From the NCBI RefSeq assembly GCF_029873635.1, contig NC_080420.1:52777457-52841456 (forward strand): DNA of 64,000 bases. The letters are read 5' to 3'. The notes below the pieces were generated by a model. It had not been told where the DNA came from. It saw nothing but the letters and a program-made list of their open reading frames with translations, and did no database searches. Source of the DNA: Malania oleifera. Its lineage: Eukaryota; Streptophyta; Magnoliopsida; Santalales; Ximeniaceae. Position numbers and translations under genes: made by a program. Numbering within the stretch: position 1 is the stretch's first letter; each line of letters starts with the position of its first letter. Of the stretch, positions 45,691 through 56,883 are shown in pieces.

Positions 45691-46440
45691 CTTAACTGCG
45701 TCCTGTGCCGTGGTTAAGTAGTAGATTTTCTGTGTATACTCAACTTTTTGTAATCAAATGCCAAACATCCAGAATCTCTCAGCGACTGTACCTTGTGCTT
45801 AAGTATCCAACAGCGGTCAATGGCGTGACCAAGGGTGTTGGAGTTATATGCACACCGGGAATCTGGATCGTACCACTGCGGGAAGGAATGCTGTTCAGCT
45901 ATTCCGGGGATGATCAAGACGAGCTTTCTTTCGAAGGGAATAGTTCTGAATAGGCCATAGGAATTGGTTCTACTCTATTGGGATCCCCTCCACATTTCTG
46001 AAAGTCTGGATGGGTGGATGAAGGCCCAGAAGAAATGATCTGGGGTTTTGTGCTGACATGTGCGGTCTGGTTGATGGTGGGCCCCTATCCGCCATGCTCT
46101 TTTGTGTCAAGCACCAACCATCCGACATCTCTTAGCGACTACACCTTATGCTTAAAAGGCCAACATTTCTCAATTGAATGACCTATTGCTCCAGTGTGGT
46201 ACTCGCATCGAGCGTTTGGGTCATACCACTTTAGGACAGGGGTTGTGACAGGGGTCCCTAGAATAGTTGAGATTAATCTTTTTTCCAACAGTGAAAATAA
46301 CAGATCTAAATACTTCATCGGGATAGGGTCAATTTTTCATACTTTCCTCTGGACATCTCTATCCTATGTCTGAATATTTGGCTGGGCAGGTACAGGCCCG
46401 GAAGAAACAATTAGAGGTTTTGCATGTGCTAGCACTGTTT
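45690..46440 (-). repeat. Direct duplication of the gag zinc-finger segment
   Basis: A segment of about 350-370 bp occurs twice, as seen by a WYDP motif at 45875 and 46228 (353 bp apart) and by the string GAAGAAA near 46030 and 46401. Both copies encode a related zinc-finger-like motif. Confidence 0.75.
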
Positions 46441-47770
46441 GGTCAGTGTTAGGTCTGAAGATAACATTATTTCTAGGTGTACAGTGTTGATTCCCTTGAT
46501 GATATAGCCCCTGGATCCTCTGAGTTTCCTTGCTTTTCTTTCTTCCATCCTTTCTTGGAGGGCTCTGTTCTGATTCGGTGTATCTTGCTTGCTAGGTATT
46601 GATTACCCCTTCAATTCTTCCTTCAATGACTACCCAATCAGGACCATTATGGGCGGTGCCTCTAAGGAAATGGACAACACATGTCTTTTCAAGAGGATTG
46701 TCACATTGATGAACTATCTTCCCTTTTTCAGTTAAAGAGTGACCTCGTGCTATAGTCTTTTTCCTTTGAAGAGAGTACTCGCTCATCCTCTCCTCCATGC
46801 TCTTTGCACCATGGTTGTATTGAGTAATAAAAGCGTGAATCAAATTCTTCCAGGTGCGAACTTTTACTCAGCTACACCATGCTAGAGCCTCCCCTGTCAA
46901 ACTATTTTGGAAGCAGTAGGCGAGCAAATCATTGTTCTCAGCATGCGCCGCCATTTTTTGGACATACATCTCTAGATGAGCTAAAGGGCTTTCGAACCCG
47001 CTGAACTTCTCAAAGTTCGACACTTCAAAACTTGGAGGTAGAATAGAATTTGGCACTAAGCCGGCATTAAAGGCCTCCTCCAAATCGAGATAGGTTGCTT
47101 CCTTCATACCATGTCCCTCTATTCCAGTCCTATAGTTCATCTCCGAATTAGGGGTTTGATCCCTATCCATTTCTTTAGTTAGCCCAATTTCTTAGGCATC
47201 GGGGTTGACGACTGGAGGTGCATGGTCACCTTTATCTGGCTGGAAACACAGGTCCTGGGTTGTTAAAATGAATGTGCGCAGGCTGGGGCCCAAGCCAACC
47301 AATGACTCCATCGATTGTGATGAAGGCTGCTCACGAACGACTTGTTTTGGAGATTGCACAGTTTTGCACGAAGAGGTGGTTATCCCCATTAATTTGACCA
47401 CCTAGTTCTTAATATCTTGAATTTCTCGATGGATTTTCTCCTGATTCTGCTCAAGAGCCCTCACCCGACTTTCCAACGGATTCCGCATGATCTCTTCTTT
47501 CCTTCTAGTGTTGTAAGGGTCTGAATCCTCCCTATCATCTTGTACTTGCACAGTATTCCCCTTGTTTAGTAGCAATTCCAGTATTCTGTTCAACATACTA
47601 CTTAATTCCTCCTGCCCCTGCTCTATGCCTAGGATCTGGCTTTCTAGTTGTTCAGCAATAACTTTCGCCTTACTTCTGGTTTTGTAAGGGTGGGTAGAGG
47701 TGGGCTCAATGTCGAAATTATGGATTTTACTTTGATTAGATAGGAAGTTGAAACATGATTACTGACTCAT
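45714..47770 (-). pseudogene. Ogre/Tat gag, broken, with duplicated zinc-finger segment
   Basis: One minus-strand frame can be followed from an ATG at 47768-47770 (MSQ, then a stop) to about 46592, broken by stops at codon 4 and near 47402, 47192, 46868 and 46592. The N-terminal part is coiled-coil-like (SRVRALEQNQEKIHREIQDI). The gag core is recognisable as PPSFEVSNFEKFSGFESPLA and AYCFQNSLTGEALAW, matching the Ogre/Tat gag pattern. After a frameshift come two zinc-finger-like segments, CEYHTGAIGHSIEKCW near 46170-46215 and CAYNSNTLGHAIDRCW near 45810-45860, each preceded by WYDP. Gag would form the particle. No pol follows. Confidence 0.85.
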
Positions 47771-48825
47771 TGGAGAAGATACATTATGCATGGATGCATG
47801 AAATGCAACCTAAATAATCATTCAGCCAGAGTTCCAAAAAAAAAAAATACCCATTAATGAGCCCAGGAATGATCCATTTTCCTCATGGCAAGGTACATTG
47901 GGAGATAAAAATTTGATTTCTTCATAAATGAATTGGGATTTTTTGAAATATTGGCCAAGTGATATGAATGCCTAACATGGATGCAGGATGTACACAACAC
48001 AAAGCATTTTCCAAACATATGTACAAAAAATGCAGATTACAACATGTGGAGAAGGATGTGGCTCCTATCCCAACCCCAAGGTAAGTATGGATATACACAG
48101 GGTTCTCTAAGGCTCTACCCTAGGCAAGGGATTTTTGATAAACATGTGTGGGTAGGCTCTAATCCCTATAAACAATAGGTTCCCAGATTGAAACTCCGTC
48201 CTCCCTCACAGAGGTCTAGACAAAGTTCGCACTGAGTGGAGTGGTTTGCGGGTTCCCACAGGCCTTGCCACGTGGGAATTGGTACTATTACACCCCTTTC
48301 TAATCCTAGCAATGGAAAGCCCGAGTATAGAGCTATGAAAGTGTGTGAATTCAACCTACACCCTCTACCCTATGTTCATCCATCCATTCACATTTAAGCA
48401 CTTGCTTTATTCAGACAATCATGGAAATAAACAATCTTATGCTCATTCAATCATGGAAGTAATCATATTCTTATTCAATCATGGAAGTATTCACATGCTT
48501 ATTCACAATACTCACAAGTAAAGTCATGCTTATTTAGTTAATAATGGAAGCAAAACAGTCCCCAACAATGGCATGTTTGAAAAAAGCATTCACAATTAAG
48601 TGCATGTTTATATACTCAACAAAACAGTCATGATTAAAGCCAGGTATTCACTCATATAATCCTACTTACCATAATATTCACAAAGTACTTACAATCAAAC
48701 AATCGTATGAACAACATGTACAAAATGGGAAGGAGTAATCAAGAAGGCTTTTAGATTTGAGATTGAGATAGTTCTCAATTAATTACTCGCTTGACTCTCA
48801 AGGATCCCCAGCGAAGTCACCAAGC
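47771..48825 (-). other. Ogre leader and primer-binding site
   Basis: Non-coding DNA between 5' LTR and gag. The primer site is on the minus strand at about 48804-48823 (TTGGTGACTTCGCTGGGGA), resembling the Arg-tRNA type used by Ogre/Tat elements with changes. TTATTCA-containing degenerate repeats occur at 48410-48700. Confidence 0.65.
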
Positions 48826-49734
48826 TGTCGCGATGTCCCGGACCCGCCCGAAACCACTCTAACAATGGTACGACTGCAAACTAGGAAAAATGGATGTGTA
48901 TTTTGAAAAAAGATATTTTCATGGAAAACATGGTGTATGGAGTCGCCACTAATCTTTTGAAATGCGGTTAGAACACTTGATTGCTACCCCTTAGGGGTAG
49001 AATCGGTCTACGTCACCAAAGTTGGGCTTAGGAGTACGGTTATGCGAGGGGAAGGTTAATGCACCCCCTACGCTTCCGTTCTTACGAACGGTACCAGATT
49101 AATCGAAAATTATTTCAAAATAAATCTAATAAGCTTTTAAAATCACTCCCTCTCGAAAATCAAAGAAAATGCACAAACCGAATACTACATAGGTATTCCC
49201 TCAGAACTAGGGCAAACCAATAGTCCATGCCCTTTGTTGCAATCATCAGGATGAAAAATCGAGAAAATGGTTTACAAAAATACACTCCCGGGGTTTTGAA
49301 ATCTATAGGATTTTTCTAAGTATAAAGATAGTATTCTAGGAGGTTTTTGGAATCTTGTTTGGGATGGAAATGATTTTTTGGGCCTAATAAACATTTTTGT
49401 GATTTTTTTCTAAGTGTGAAAATATTTTTTGTGATTTTTTTTATTTTTCAATATTTTTCATGAACTTCAAAATAGCGCAAATAAAATTAAGACAAAAAAC
49501 CATGGAAGTCAAAGTTTTGAAGATATTTTTGGAAATTTTCTGAGTTTTTCTGAATTTTTGTGGATTTTTTGTGAGCTTTCGAGATGTTTAAATAATAATA
49601 AACAAGTGAAGTGAAGAAAACTAGTGCGAACCGGTTTGGGGAACGATGGACCAGTCAAACGTTGACCAGTTCTGGGGAAAAACCAGTTTAAGGTCTTGTT
49701 CAAGACCATATCAACATGTGGTGCCCACGGGGCG

Positions 49735-50310
49735 CACATGTTAGTGGGCGTTTTAGTGGGTGCATGGAATGTGTGTAAAAGTTTATGGGTGTATATTGTA
49801 TGCACGGGTATATGTAAGTGTGGGAATGTATGCAAGAATGAAAAATGTGCTTGGGTGAGTGTGTATATGCATATGCATGCATGTATGTGTGTGAGTGTTA
49901 GATGGCATTCACGAATGAAGATGTGCTTGTGTGAGTGTGTACATGCATGTGCGTGCACGCATGTGTGTGAGTGAGTGATTTTGTAGGAATGAGTGTAAAC
50001 ATGATGTGCATGAGTGTGTGAATTTGTATGAATGAGTGTGGACATGCATGTGCACGTGTGTATGAATGTGTTGTATGCAAATGTGTTTACGCGTGTGAGG
50101 GTGTACATGCATGTGCATGCGTGTGTGTGTGTTTGTATGAATGAGCGTGGACATGCATGAATGAAAGTGCACATGTGTGGGGGTGTACATGCATGTGCAT
50201 GCATGCATGGATGGAAATGTACTTGTATGAGTGCGTACATACAGGTGTATGTATGAGGGTGTGATAGCATGAGCGTGAGGGTGCTTGTGAATGAACATGT
50301 GTGAGGGAAT
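49735..50310. repeat. TG-rich degenerate minisatellite in the Ogre 5' LTR
   Basis: Counterpart of 12335-12890, with indels between the two. It leaves a 253-codon minus-strand frame open, judged spurious. Confidence 0.85.
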
Positions 50311-51284
50311 TATTTTCAAAATGACTTTAATTTTTTTTTTTTTGGGATTTTTCTCTAATTTTCTAGATTTTTTGGCATTTTTCCTGAATTTTTATGAGTT
50401 ATTTGATGTTTAAAGGAGTTTATTTAAAAATTAAAATAAAAAAATTCAGACCGAATTGGTTTAGGGGAGGGGGTGTACTGATCAGACTTTGATCGGTTTG
50501 GAGAAAACCGGTTTAAGGCCTGGTCAGGGTCGTCTGCTTTGAAACTGATGTACGTGTCAGCATTCGAGTGGCCAGCGACTTCCGGAGGGGATCCTTGTCA
50601 TGGCTCAATCCTGGTCGTCAATAGGAATCTCGGATCGAAGAGCTCTCAGAGAGCCACGACAGGCTGAGCATGTGACCCTAGAGGAGTGCTACGTGACGCT
50701 GTCTGCATGGTGGTTCAGGAGTCGATCATGACTCCTAACACAGTTGATCCTGATCCTTGATGGATAAAGGGATCGGATGGTTGTGGAGAACTCACAAATG
50801 CTTGATGCTAACAGGGTGACGCGGGGTGATTTGGACCGTTGGCAGAATCGATGATCCAACGGTAGGTTCAAACGGTGTCCTCAAGTATTGATTGCTCAGG
50901 AAACAAGACAAACACGTGTCGCCAAACAATTAGAAGGACAGGCGAGCATTTATGAGGGGGGAACTACTAGCATTTAATGGCTCCTATGCGGGGCAATCTC
51001 TACTGTTGGTATGCTGCCAGGTGTCAATGGTCGGGTAAGGGAGACAAAGGCGCATGATAGCTTCTGGGAAATGGAGATCAGGGTCATTGATGCCCTGCAG
51101 GGATTGAACGATGGTGATTCTTGCACTGGCGGATTGATGATGCGGGTGGATCTCGACCGTGCAAGGCTTCCTTAATCGAATGGTGGATAATCTAGTGCAC
51201 ACGGATTGGTGACTTGGCGCGATCATGGCCGTGTTTAGAAGACACAAAAAGGATGGCTAGGATTTATTCATATTGGATGATGAG

Positions 51285-53357
51285 TGTAACGACCTACTAT
51301 TTCTTTAATATTTTTTTTTATATTCATATACACAAATATTCTCTGTCTGTAATACTACTGATTATTTCTCAAGCTCAAAGGAGCACTGAAGAAACTCTAT
51401 GCACCATACATATCTAAGCAACGGTATACAAAAACTGGGAACTACTATATACAATACGAGAAAGCTACCCTGTTCTAAAATATATAGATTTACAATACAA
51501 AAATACCCAGTGACGTCACTATAATCTGAAAACTATACCAAAACACTAGTATCTCAAAAATACCTATCCCTTCTTGTATGGCAGTACAAGCTAATCTCTA
51601 TCCGCGAGCCTGATCTGCTCGCCTAACTGGATCTCTTGAAAAATAATAAGTCACTAGGATGAGTCGACGCTCAGTAAGAGGAAATATGCTATTACTAGTG
51701 TGTGGTAGCTGAGTTACACATTTGAAATACTAAAATAATACTAATACTGTAATCTGAGTAAGCTGATAAACTGTACAGAATATATGGAATATAATTTAAA
51801 ACATAGTTGTGTATCTGAGTTTGTTATCTGAAGGTACTGCTAATATAATAGTATAAACTGCTGTTGTGTGATATATCTGTACATAGGAACTTCTTCTATA
51901 CCCTCGAATCTGTATATCATGATACATCCCCTCATGATAGGGTTGTGCGGCCCGTAGGCTGGACTTACTCTGGTTGGCCTACCAGGCAAGTCAATCTAAA
52001 TCTCTAACATCCGCCAATCTATGTAAATCTAGCCTACTGCAATTACTCCAGGCCATCTCTAACCTCTATCATCGTCTAACCAGCTACCTCAACCTAGTAT
52101 GCTAGGGAGACTGCAATCTCTCCTCGCACAATTAGAAGGAATCCACATACTATCTAAGTCATGTGGTTGCATGTGTCTGAATTAGCAACGGTACCGTGCT
52201 CTACTGTATATCTCTGTCCGTAATATCCACAGGGGTCTGAATTTGTGTAATATTGTATACATATATAAATATATAATCTTCTTGCTGCTTTTAATATGAT
52301 TTCAAAACAACCATAACACTATAAATCTGAGCTGTAATATCTGAAATATCTATTTGAATTATCTGTAATATATATTTAAAATATCTGGAATATCTATCTG
52401 TAATAACTGTGATATCTATCTGTAATATCTGTCGGTAATTTCTATAATATTTTTCTGAAATATCTGTCTATAATTTATGTCTGGGTGTTATGGTTTAGAA
52501 ATCATGTTATTCTGAGAAGTAATGTAAGTCTCATTCATTTGTTATAATCTGTATAATTGAATATCTGTAATACTGTAATATCTACATACTATACTGTAAT
52601 AAACTCATGCCACACATTTGGGAAATCAAAATCTCATGCTCAATTTCTGTAATTCTGCTGTAAAAATAATATTCATGCTATTCTGGAAAAATAATCTGAT
52701 CTGCATGCTTATAAATACACATTCATAATCTTCTGAAATATATAACAAAATCTCTAGTATAGCATATTTCCCTTACTTAAACTTTGGAAAACCCCTACTG
52801 TACTCTGGCCCTATACCTGCAGGTTTCCCTGTTCAACATCCTAAAAACATCATCCCCCAAAACAAAATATCAGTATTTCATTGTATACTACATTTCCTAT
52901 AACTATGGGAAAGGTAAAAACTGGATAAAATACATTACCTTGAAATTGAGATGAATTTCAAACCATCTCCACCAACGATCAACTCTGGCAAACTTGCAGA
53001 GAACTTCGTCAGGAGCGTCGTGGTGGTCTCAGATCTTCAATCTGGTAAGAAATGGAGCCGAGATCGAAGTGAGAAGGAGAGGAAGACGTTTTAAAGAGAG
53101 AAAGAGAGTTTCTCGCGAAATTTCCTGCTGAAAAATTTGAGTTTCAATTATTTATAGGGTCGGCTTCGTCGACGAGACACGTCATCTCATTGACAAGCCT
53201 GTACCCTCATCGACGAGTTTTTAGTTTGCCTTAAACCCTCTCTCGGTATCTTCTCGTCGACTAGATGTGTCTTCGTCGACGAGGTCCTCATGTATCCTCA
53301 TCGACGAATCCCCTTTGTTCGTCGATGAAGCCCTGATTAATTCCTCGGGTTATTACA
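51285..53357 (-). mobile_element. Solo gypsy LTR of the G1 family in the Ogre 5' LTR
   Basis: It runs from TGTAACGACCTACTATTTC to GGGTTATTACA, the reverse complement of the G1 LTR layout. Flanks are ATGAG (51280-51284) and GTGAG (53358-53362), four of five matching. The homologous site in the other Ogre LTR (13835) reads GGTGAGGATG without insertion. It is 2073 bp. The palindrome ACGGTACCGT is at 52188-52197. Confidence 0.9.
53149..53335 (-). promoter_or_regulatory. Palindrome array and TATA box in the solo G1-family LTR
   Basis: CTTCGTCGACGAGAC (53166-53180), CATCGACGAG, CTCGTCGACTAG, CTTCGTCGACGAGG (53271-53284), CATCGACGAA and TTCGTCGATGAA lie within 53166-53333. The TATA-like CTATAAATAAT (minus) is at 53149-53159. 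Segment 53240-53261 matches the copia LTR at 6622-6643. Confidence 0.6.
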
Positions 53358-53456
53358 GTGAGGATGTTGCCAGGTGTCAGGATTCGGTGGCTCCGGGGGT
53401 CAGGATACTTAAGCCCTATTTTTTCATTCTGTTCATTTTTTCATTTTGCATTTCGA

Positions 53457-53494
<38 letters not shown>

Positions 53495-54280
53495 TTTCTC
53501 ACCCGCTCTGTTCTTCCTTTGAGTTCTCTCTGAGCTTTCTGAAGCATTACTCAAAACCCTAGACCTCCATCTCTCTTCTTTCACCCTTTTTTAGGCTCTC
53601 CCTAGTCTTCCTCTCTTTTCTATCACTCTCCCTGTTCTTTGCTTCTCTTTTCTGCAACTATCCCTGCTCTCCGCTTCTCTCACTTTCTCTGTTTTCTCCT
53701 CAGGTGGCTCAAAACAGAAACATGGTTCAGTCATTGCTACTGACAGTTCCTAGTGTATCAAAATAGGAAGGATCTGAGCCCATTTTAGTTGGTTCAACCT
53801 TTCGAGGATGGTCAGCTAGAATAGCTGATGCTGTTCAAAATGCAAGATGAGTATTTTATTTCCCTCCTTATTTTTCTTGTTTTGTTAGTGGGATTCAGTT
53901 CTGATTGTGATCAATGCATTTGACTATTGTTCAAATCTGTGTGTGCGTTTTTTCAAGTTAAGGTTTCAGGATTAGAGTTTGGTGAGTTCGAAGACAAGTT
54001 ACTCTCGTCTCGGCCTGGGTGAGTTAGTGGGCGAGAAAAACCGGGGTTGACTTGCGTGAGTCAACCCAGGTAAGTGTGCATGTGTTGATCTGGATGAAAT
54101 TAGGTGAGCTCAGTGAGCTACACTGGGCGAGTGATTAGCACGTGTTCAGGTCACGTGTGGTCCTTAGGACTTATGACAAAGGGCTCGAGGGACTTGGGCC
54201 CATGTTTGATTTAGAAGAATGGGCTCGAGTCACAAAATAGGCTAGCCCGTTTCTGTTTTTCAAAAATAGAGCCCGGGTTT

Positions 54281-54480
54281 TTTAAAATGGGGCTAGCCTA
54301 ATTTGAATTTTAATACAAGGCCCGAGTTTCTTTAAAATGAGGCTAGCCCAATTTGAATTTTAAAATAGGGTCTGGGTTTCTTTAAAATGGGGCCGACCCA
54401 ATTGAGTTTTAAAACAGGGCCTGGGTTTCTTTAAAATGGGGTTGGCCCAATTGAGTTTTAAAATTTAGAAATGGGCTTAG
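54281..54480. repeat. 49-50 bp tandem repeat (four copies)
   Basis: Units starting TTTAAAATG(G/A)GGC at 54281, 54331, 54381 and 54430. The 3' LTR has three. Confidence 0.85.
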
Positions 54481-55405
54481 GTCATTTTTTAAAAGATTCA
54501 TTGGGCCTGGATTTTAAAGCAAACCTTGGGTCCTAGGATTTTCAAAAACGAGCTTGAGGGTTAGAATTTTAAAACAGGCTGAGGGTTGAATTGAAACAGG
54601 GACCCAAGAGTGTGAAAGTTAAGTGGGCCTCTAAGTTTTTTGAAAATAGGCCCGGGTTTCAGTTTTTTAAAAAAAAGTGGGTGGGTTGAATTTTGAGAAT
54701 CGGTTGGGCTTGGGTTCTGTTAGAGAAGGTGGGCCTTGACTTTGAACTTAGACCCAAACCCGAGTTTTAAAATATGGGGAGTGGGCTCGGGTATTGATCG
54801 TGGTTCGAAATGGACTTGAACCCAAATTTTAATCCGGATCAAGGGGGCATCAAAGAAAAAAACCCGAGTTCAGGTTCAGGTTTAACTTGAGTTCACTTTC
54901 AAATGAGAACCAGAACACTGAAAGGGTACCTACACTTCACAGTTCACACACAACACAATTTAAGATGTAATCATTTACACATGTGTTTTATCTCAGATCC
55001 TTCCCCTCCTCCGATCTTCTTCTCCAGTGGGTGTGCTTGCCTGGTGTCTGGTTATGATTGTCCTCATATATTGAACCTTTGTTAGTCTGCTCGGCTTCTG
55101 TGAATCGTTGCTCTACCGTCTGTGATGTAAAGCTTTTCTCTGCTCTCTGCACCGTATAGTGCAGGGCTTCTCTTTACTGATCCTTCCTTTGGTCTCTTCT
55201 ACAACTCTCTTTCTGATCCTCCTTGGCTCTGCAAAATGTCTGAACTCCTAAATTGCTATGAATTGTTGTACAGGCTGAAACGCTCACAATTTCTCTCAAT
55301 TCTAGTAGAGTCTCTTTGATTTTTCCTCTTTTTTTCTTTTATCCTAATTTTTTGCAAAGTATTTCTATGCTCTCTGGGGGTCCTCTACAGGGGTGGGAGC
55401 CTTCC

Positions 55406-55415
55406 TATTTATAGG
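55406..55415 (-). promoter_or_regulatory. Candidate TATA box of the Ogre 5' LTR
   Basis: The minus strand reads CTATAAATAG, a strong plant TATA form, inside a short inverted repeat (CCTTCC...GGGAGG). The 3' LTR counterpart near 15830-15850 is weakened to AATAAATAGG. It lies about 630 bp downstream of the W-box cluster on the minus strand. Confidence 0.45.
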
Positions 55416-56041
55416 GAGGCTCTAAGATGATTTTGGCGCCAATTCTTCCTCAACAATTCCCCACCAACGACCTGTGTCAGGGAATAATTTCCCTTAACAA
55501 ACTTGCATGTGTGACTCTTCCCTCTCTTTTTGTTTTCTGATTTTCATTCTTCCTGTGCACAAATGAGTTGCTCCGGTGGCAGCCCAAGATTTGCGGGCTT
55601 TTAGCTGGCAGCACTGGACTTGTGGGTAAGGTATCTTTATTTTTATTTTCTTTTTTTATTTCTCCCTTTTCTTCCGCTAAGTAGTTTTACTTGGCTTTAC
55701 TCTTCTTCGCAGGTGGGTAACCCAGGTGGCAAGCTGGGACTTGCGAGGATTTTGGGGCTTCTAGGTGGCATATTGAGACTCGCGGGCAAGGCATCCACTT
55801 TTTTATTTTTTATTTTTTTTATTTTTATGTTTTGTAATTTCCCCTTTCCTTTTTTCTTTTTCTTCTGTATTGTGACGTGTGTACCCCTAGTTTGTATGCA
55901 TTTATTTTCTTAACTTTCTGTGTCTTGCAACTTTATTTTACCTTGCACACTTGCCCTTTTGCATGTCTTCATCCCTACACATGTATGTGCACATATGCAC
56001 TCTTAACTAGCCGATGCTCCCTTAGGTCACGAATCCCAGTG

Positions 56042-56139
56042 TTGACTAATTTTGACTGAGCACATTGACCGATTTTGACCAATTGAATTGGTCAACTTTG
56101 ACCAAGCAATTTGACTAATTTTGACCAAGTAAGTTGACC
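56042..56139. promoter_or_regulatory. W-box cluster in the Ogre 5' LTR
   Basis: Eight direct TTGAC(C/T) cores and one inverted GGTCAA in 98 bp, aligned with 16491-16588. It is located in U3, upstream of the candidate TATA box. Confidence 0.6.
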
Positions 56140-56883
56140 AAACCAAACAGATTTGACCTTAATCTTTGAATAAGACCGATCTGAAATTAAGACCCAATTT
56201 TGGAAACTTGATCCCTACCTTGAAAATTCCTAGACCCCTAGAAATTGAAATTAAAATCAAACCTTCGAAGACAAGATCCAACTTATTATAGACAATGGTG
56301 ATTTTCGAATCAAGGGTTTAGGTTCAATCAAATATGGGAATTCTGCACTAGGTTTTTTAAACTAAAAACTCCATTTATGAAGAAACACTTGACTTTAACA
56401 TAAAAGTGGCATGCTCGTTCATTATGAGCACTCTTAAATAATTTTTGGATTTTGGATTTTTAAAATTACAATCATAAAGGAAAACCTCGATTCAACATTT
56501 TTAGAAAGTTATGGGGGCTCAACTAAAGAAAATATATTTTGTAATCAAACAAGTTAGGGGTGCCCAACTTTCGGGTTCCCAAGACTCAAAACCTAATACC
56601 ACAGCAGGGATCCTATGCAACAATCAGGATTTATTTTGTAACTAAAAAGAATTAATTAAAATTACCATAAACAAATCCTAACAATTGGATCAAAAACCTA
56701 AAACTTGAACTGGACATTTACAAGACTCAACTCTAAATCATATTTTTGACTTTTAAGAGACTTAACCGCAATCAAAAGGACTTGAGTCTTAATTCCAAAA
56801 CTTGGGGTCATTCGGGGCTCAAAGTCAACTCCTGTTTTGTTGGGTTTCCTTGGGATAGCCTCGTTAAAATTGGGGTGTCAATA

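Larger units (their letters stand above)
11408..56883 (-). mobile_element. Giant Ogre/Tat-type Ty3/gypsy element, gag-only, with nested insertions
   Basis: Two very long direct repeats (11408-17352 and 48826-56883) start TGTC and end near TGTCGACA on the plus strand. A polypurine tract (minus AAAGAGGGGCAGT) adjoins the left copy. A primer site of the TGGTGACTTCGCTGGGGA type adjoins the right copy. The element therefore runs on the minus strand. Removing nested elements leaves about 8 kb of internal DNA with a broken gag of Ogre/Tat type (45714-47770), several tandem-repeat arrays and spacer, but no recognisable pol. Flanks are AGAAC and GGGAC, so the 5-bp target duplication is imperfect (3 of 5). 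The target, a SIRE-type LTR, is restored to about its expected length when the element is removed. It looks non-autonomous. Confidence 0.8.
48826..56883 (-). repeat. 5' LTR of the Ogre element, interrupted by a solo gypsy LTR
   Basis: It runs from TGTCGCGATGTCCCGG to GGGGTGTCAATA (a changed TGTCGACA). It is about 5.98 kb without the solo LTR at 51285-53357. It pairs with 11408-17352. Confidence 0.88.

Noticed and set aside
49509..50270. 253-codon open frame on the minus strand, rich in His, Thr and Cys
   Set aside because: It is translation of the TG-rich minisatellite in the Ogre LTR. Overlapping frames on both strands are also open and the sister LTR breaks the frame differently.
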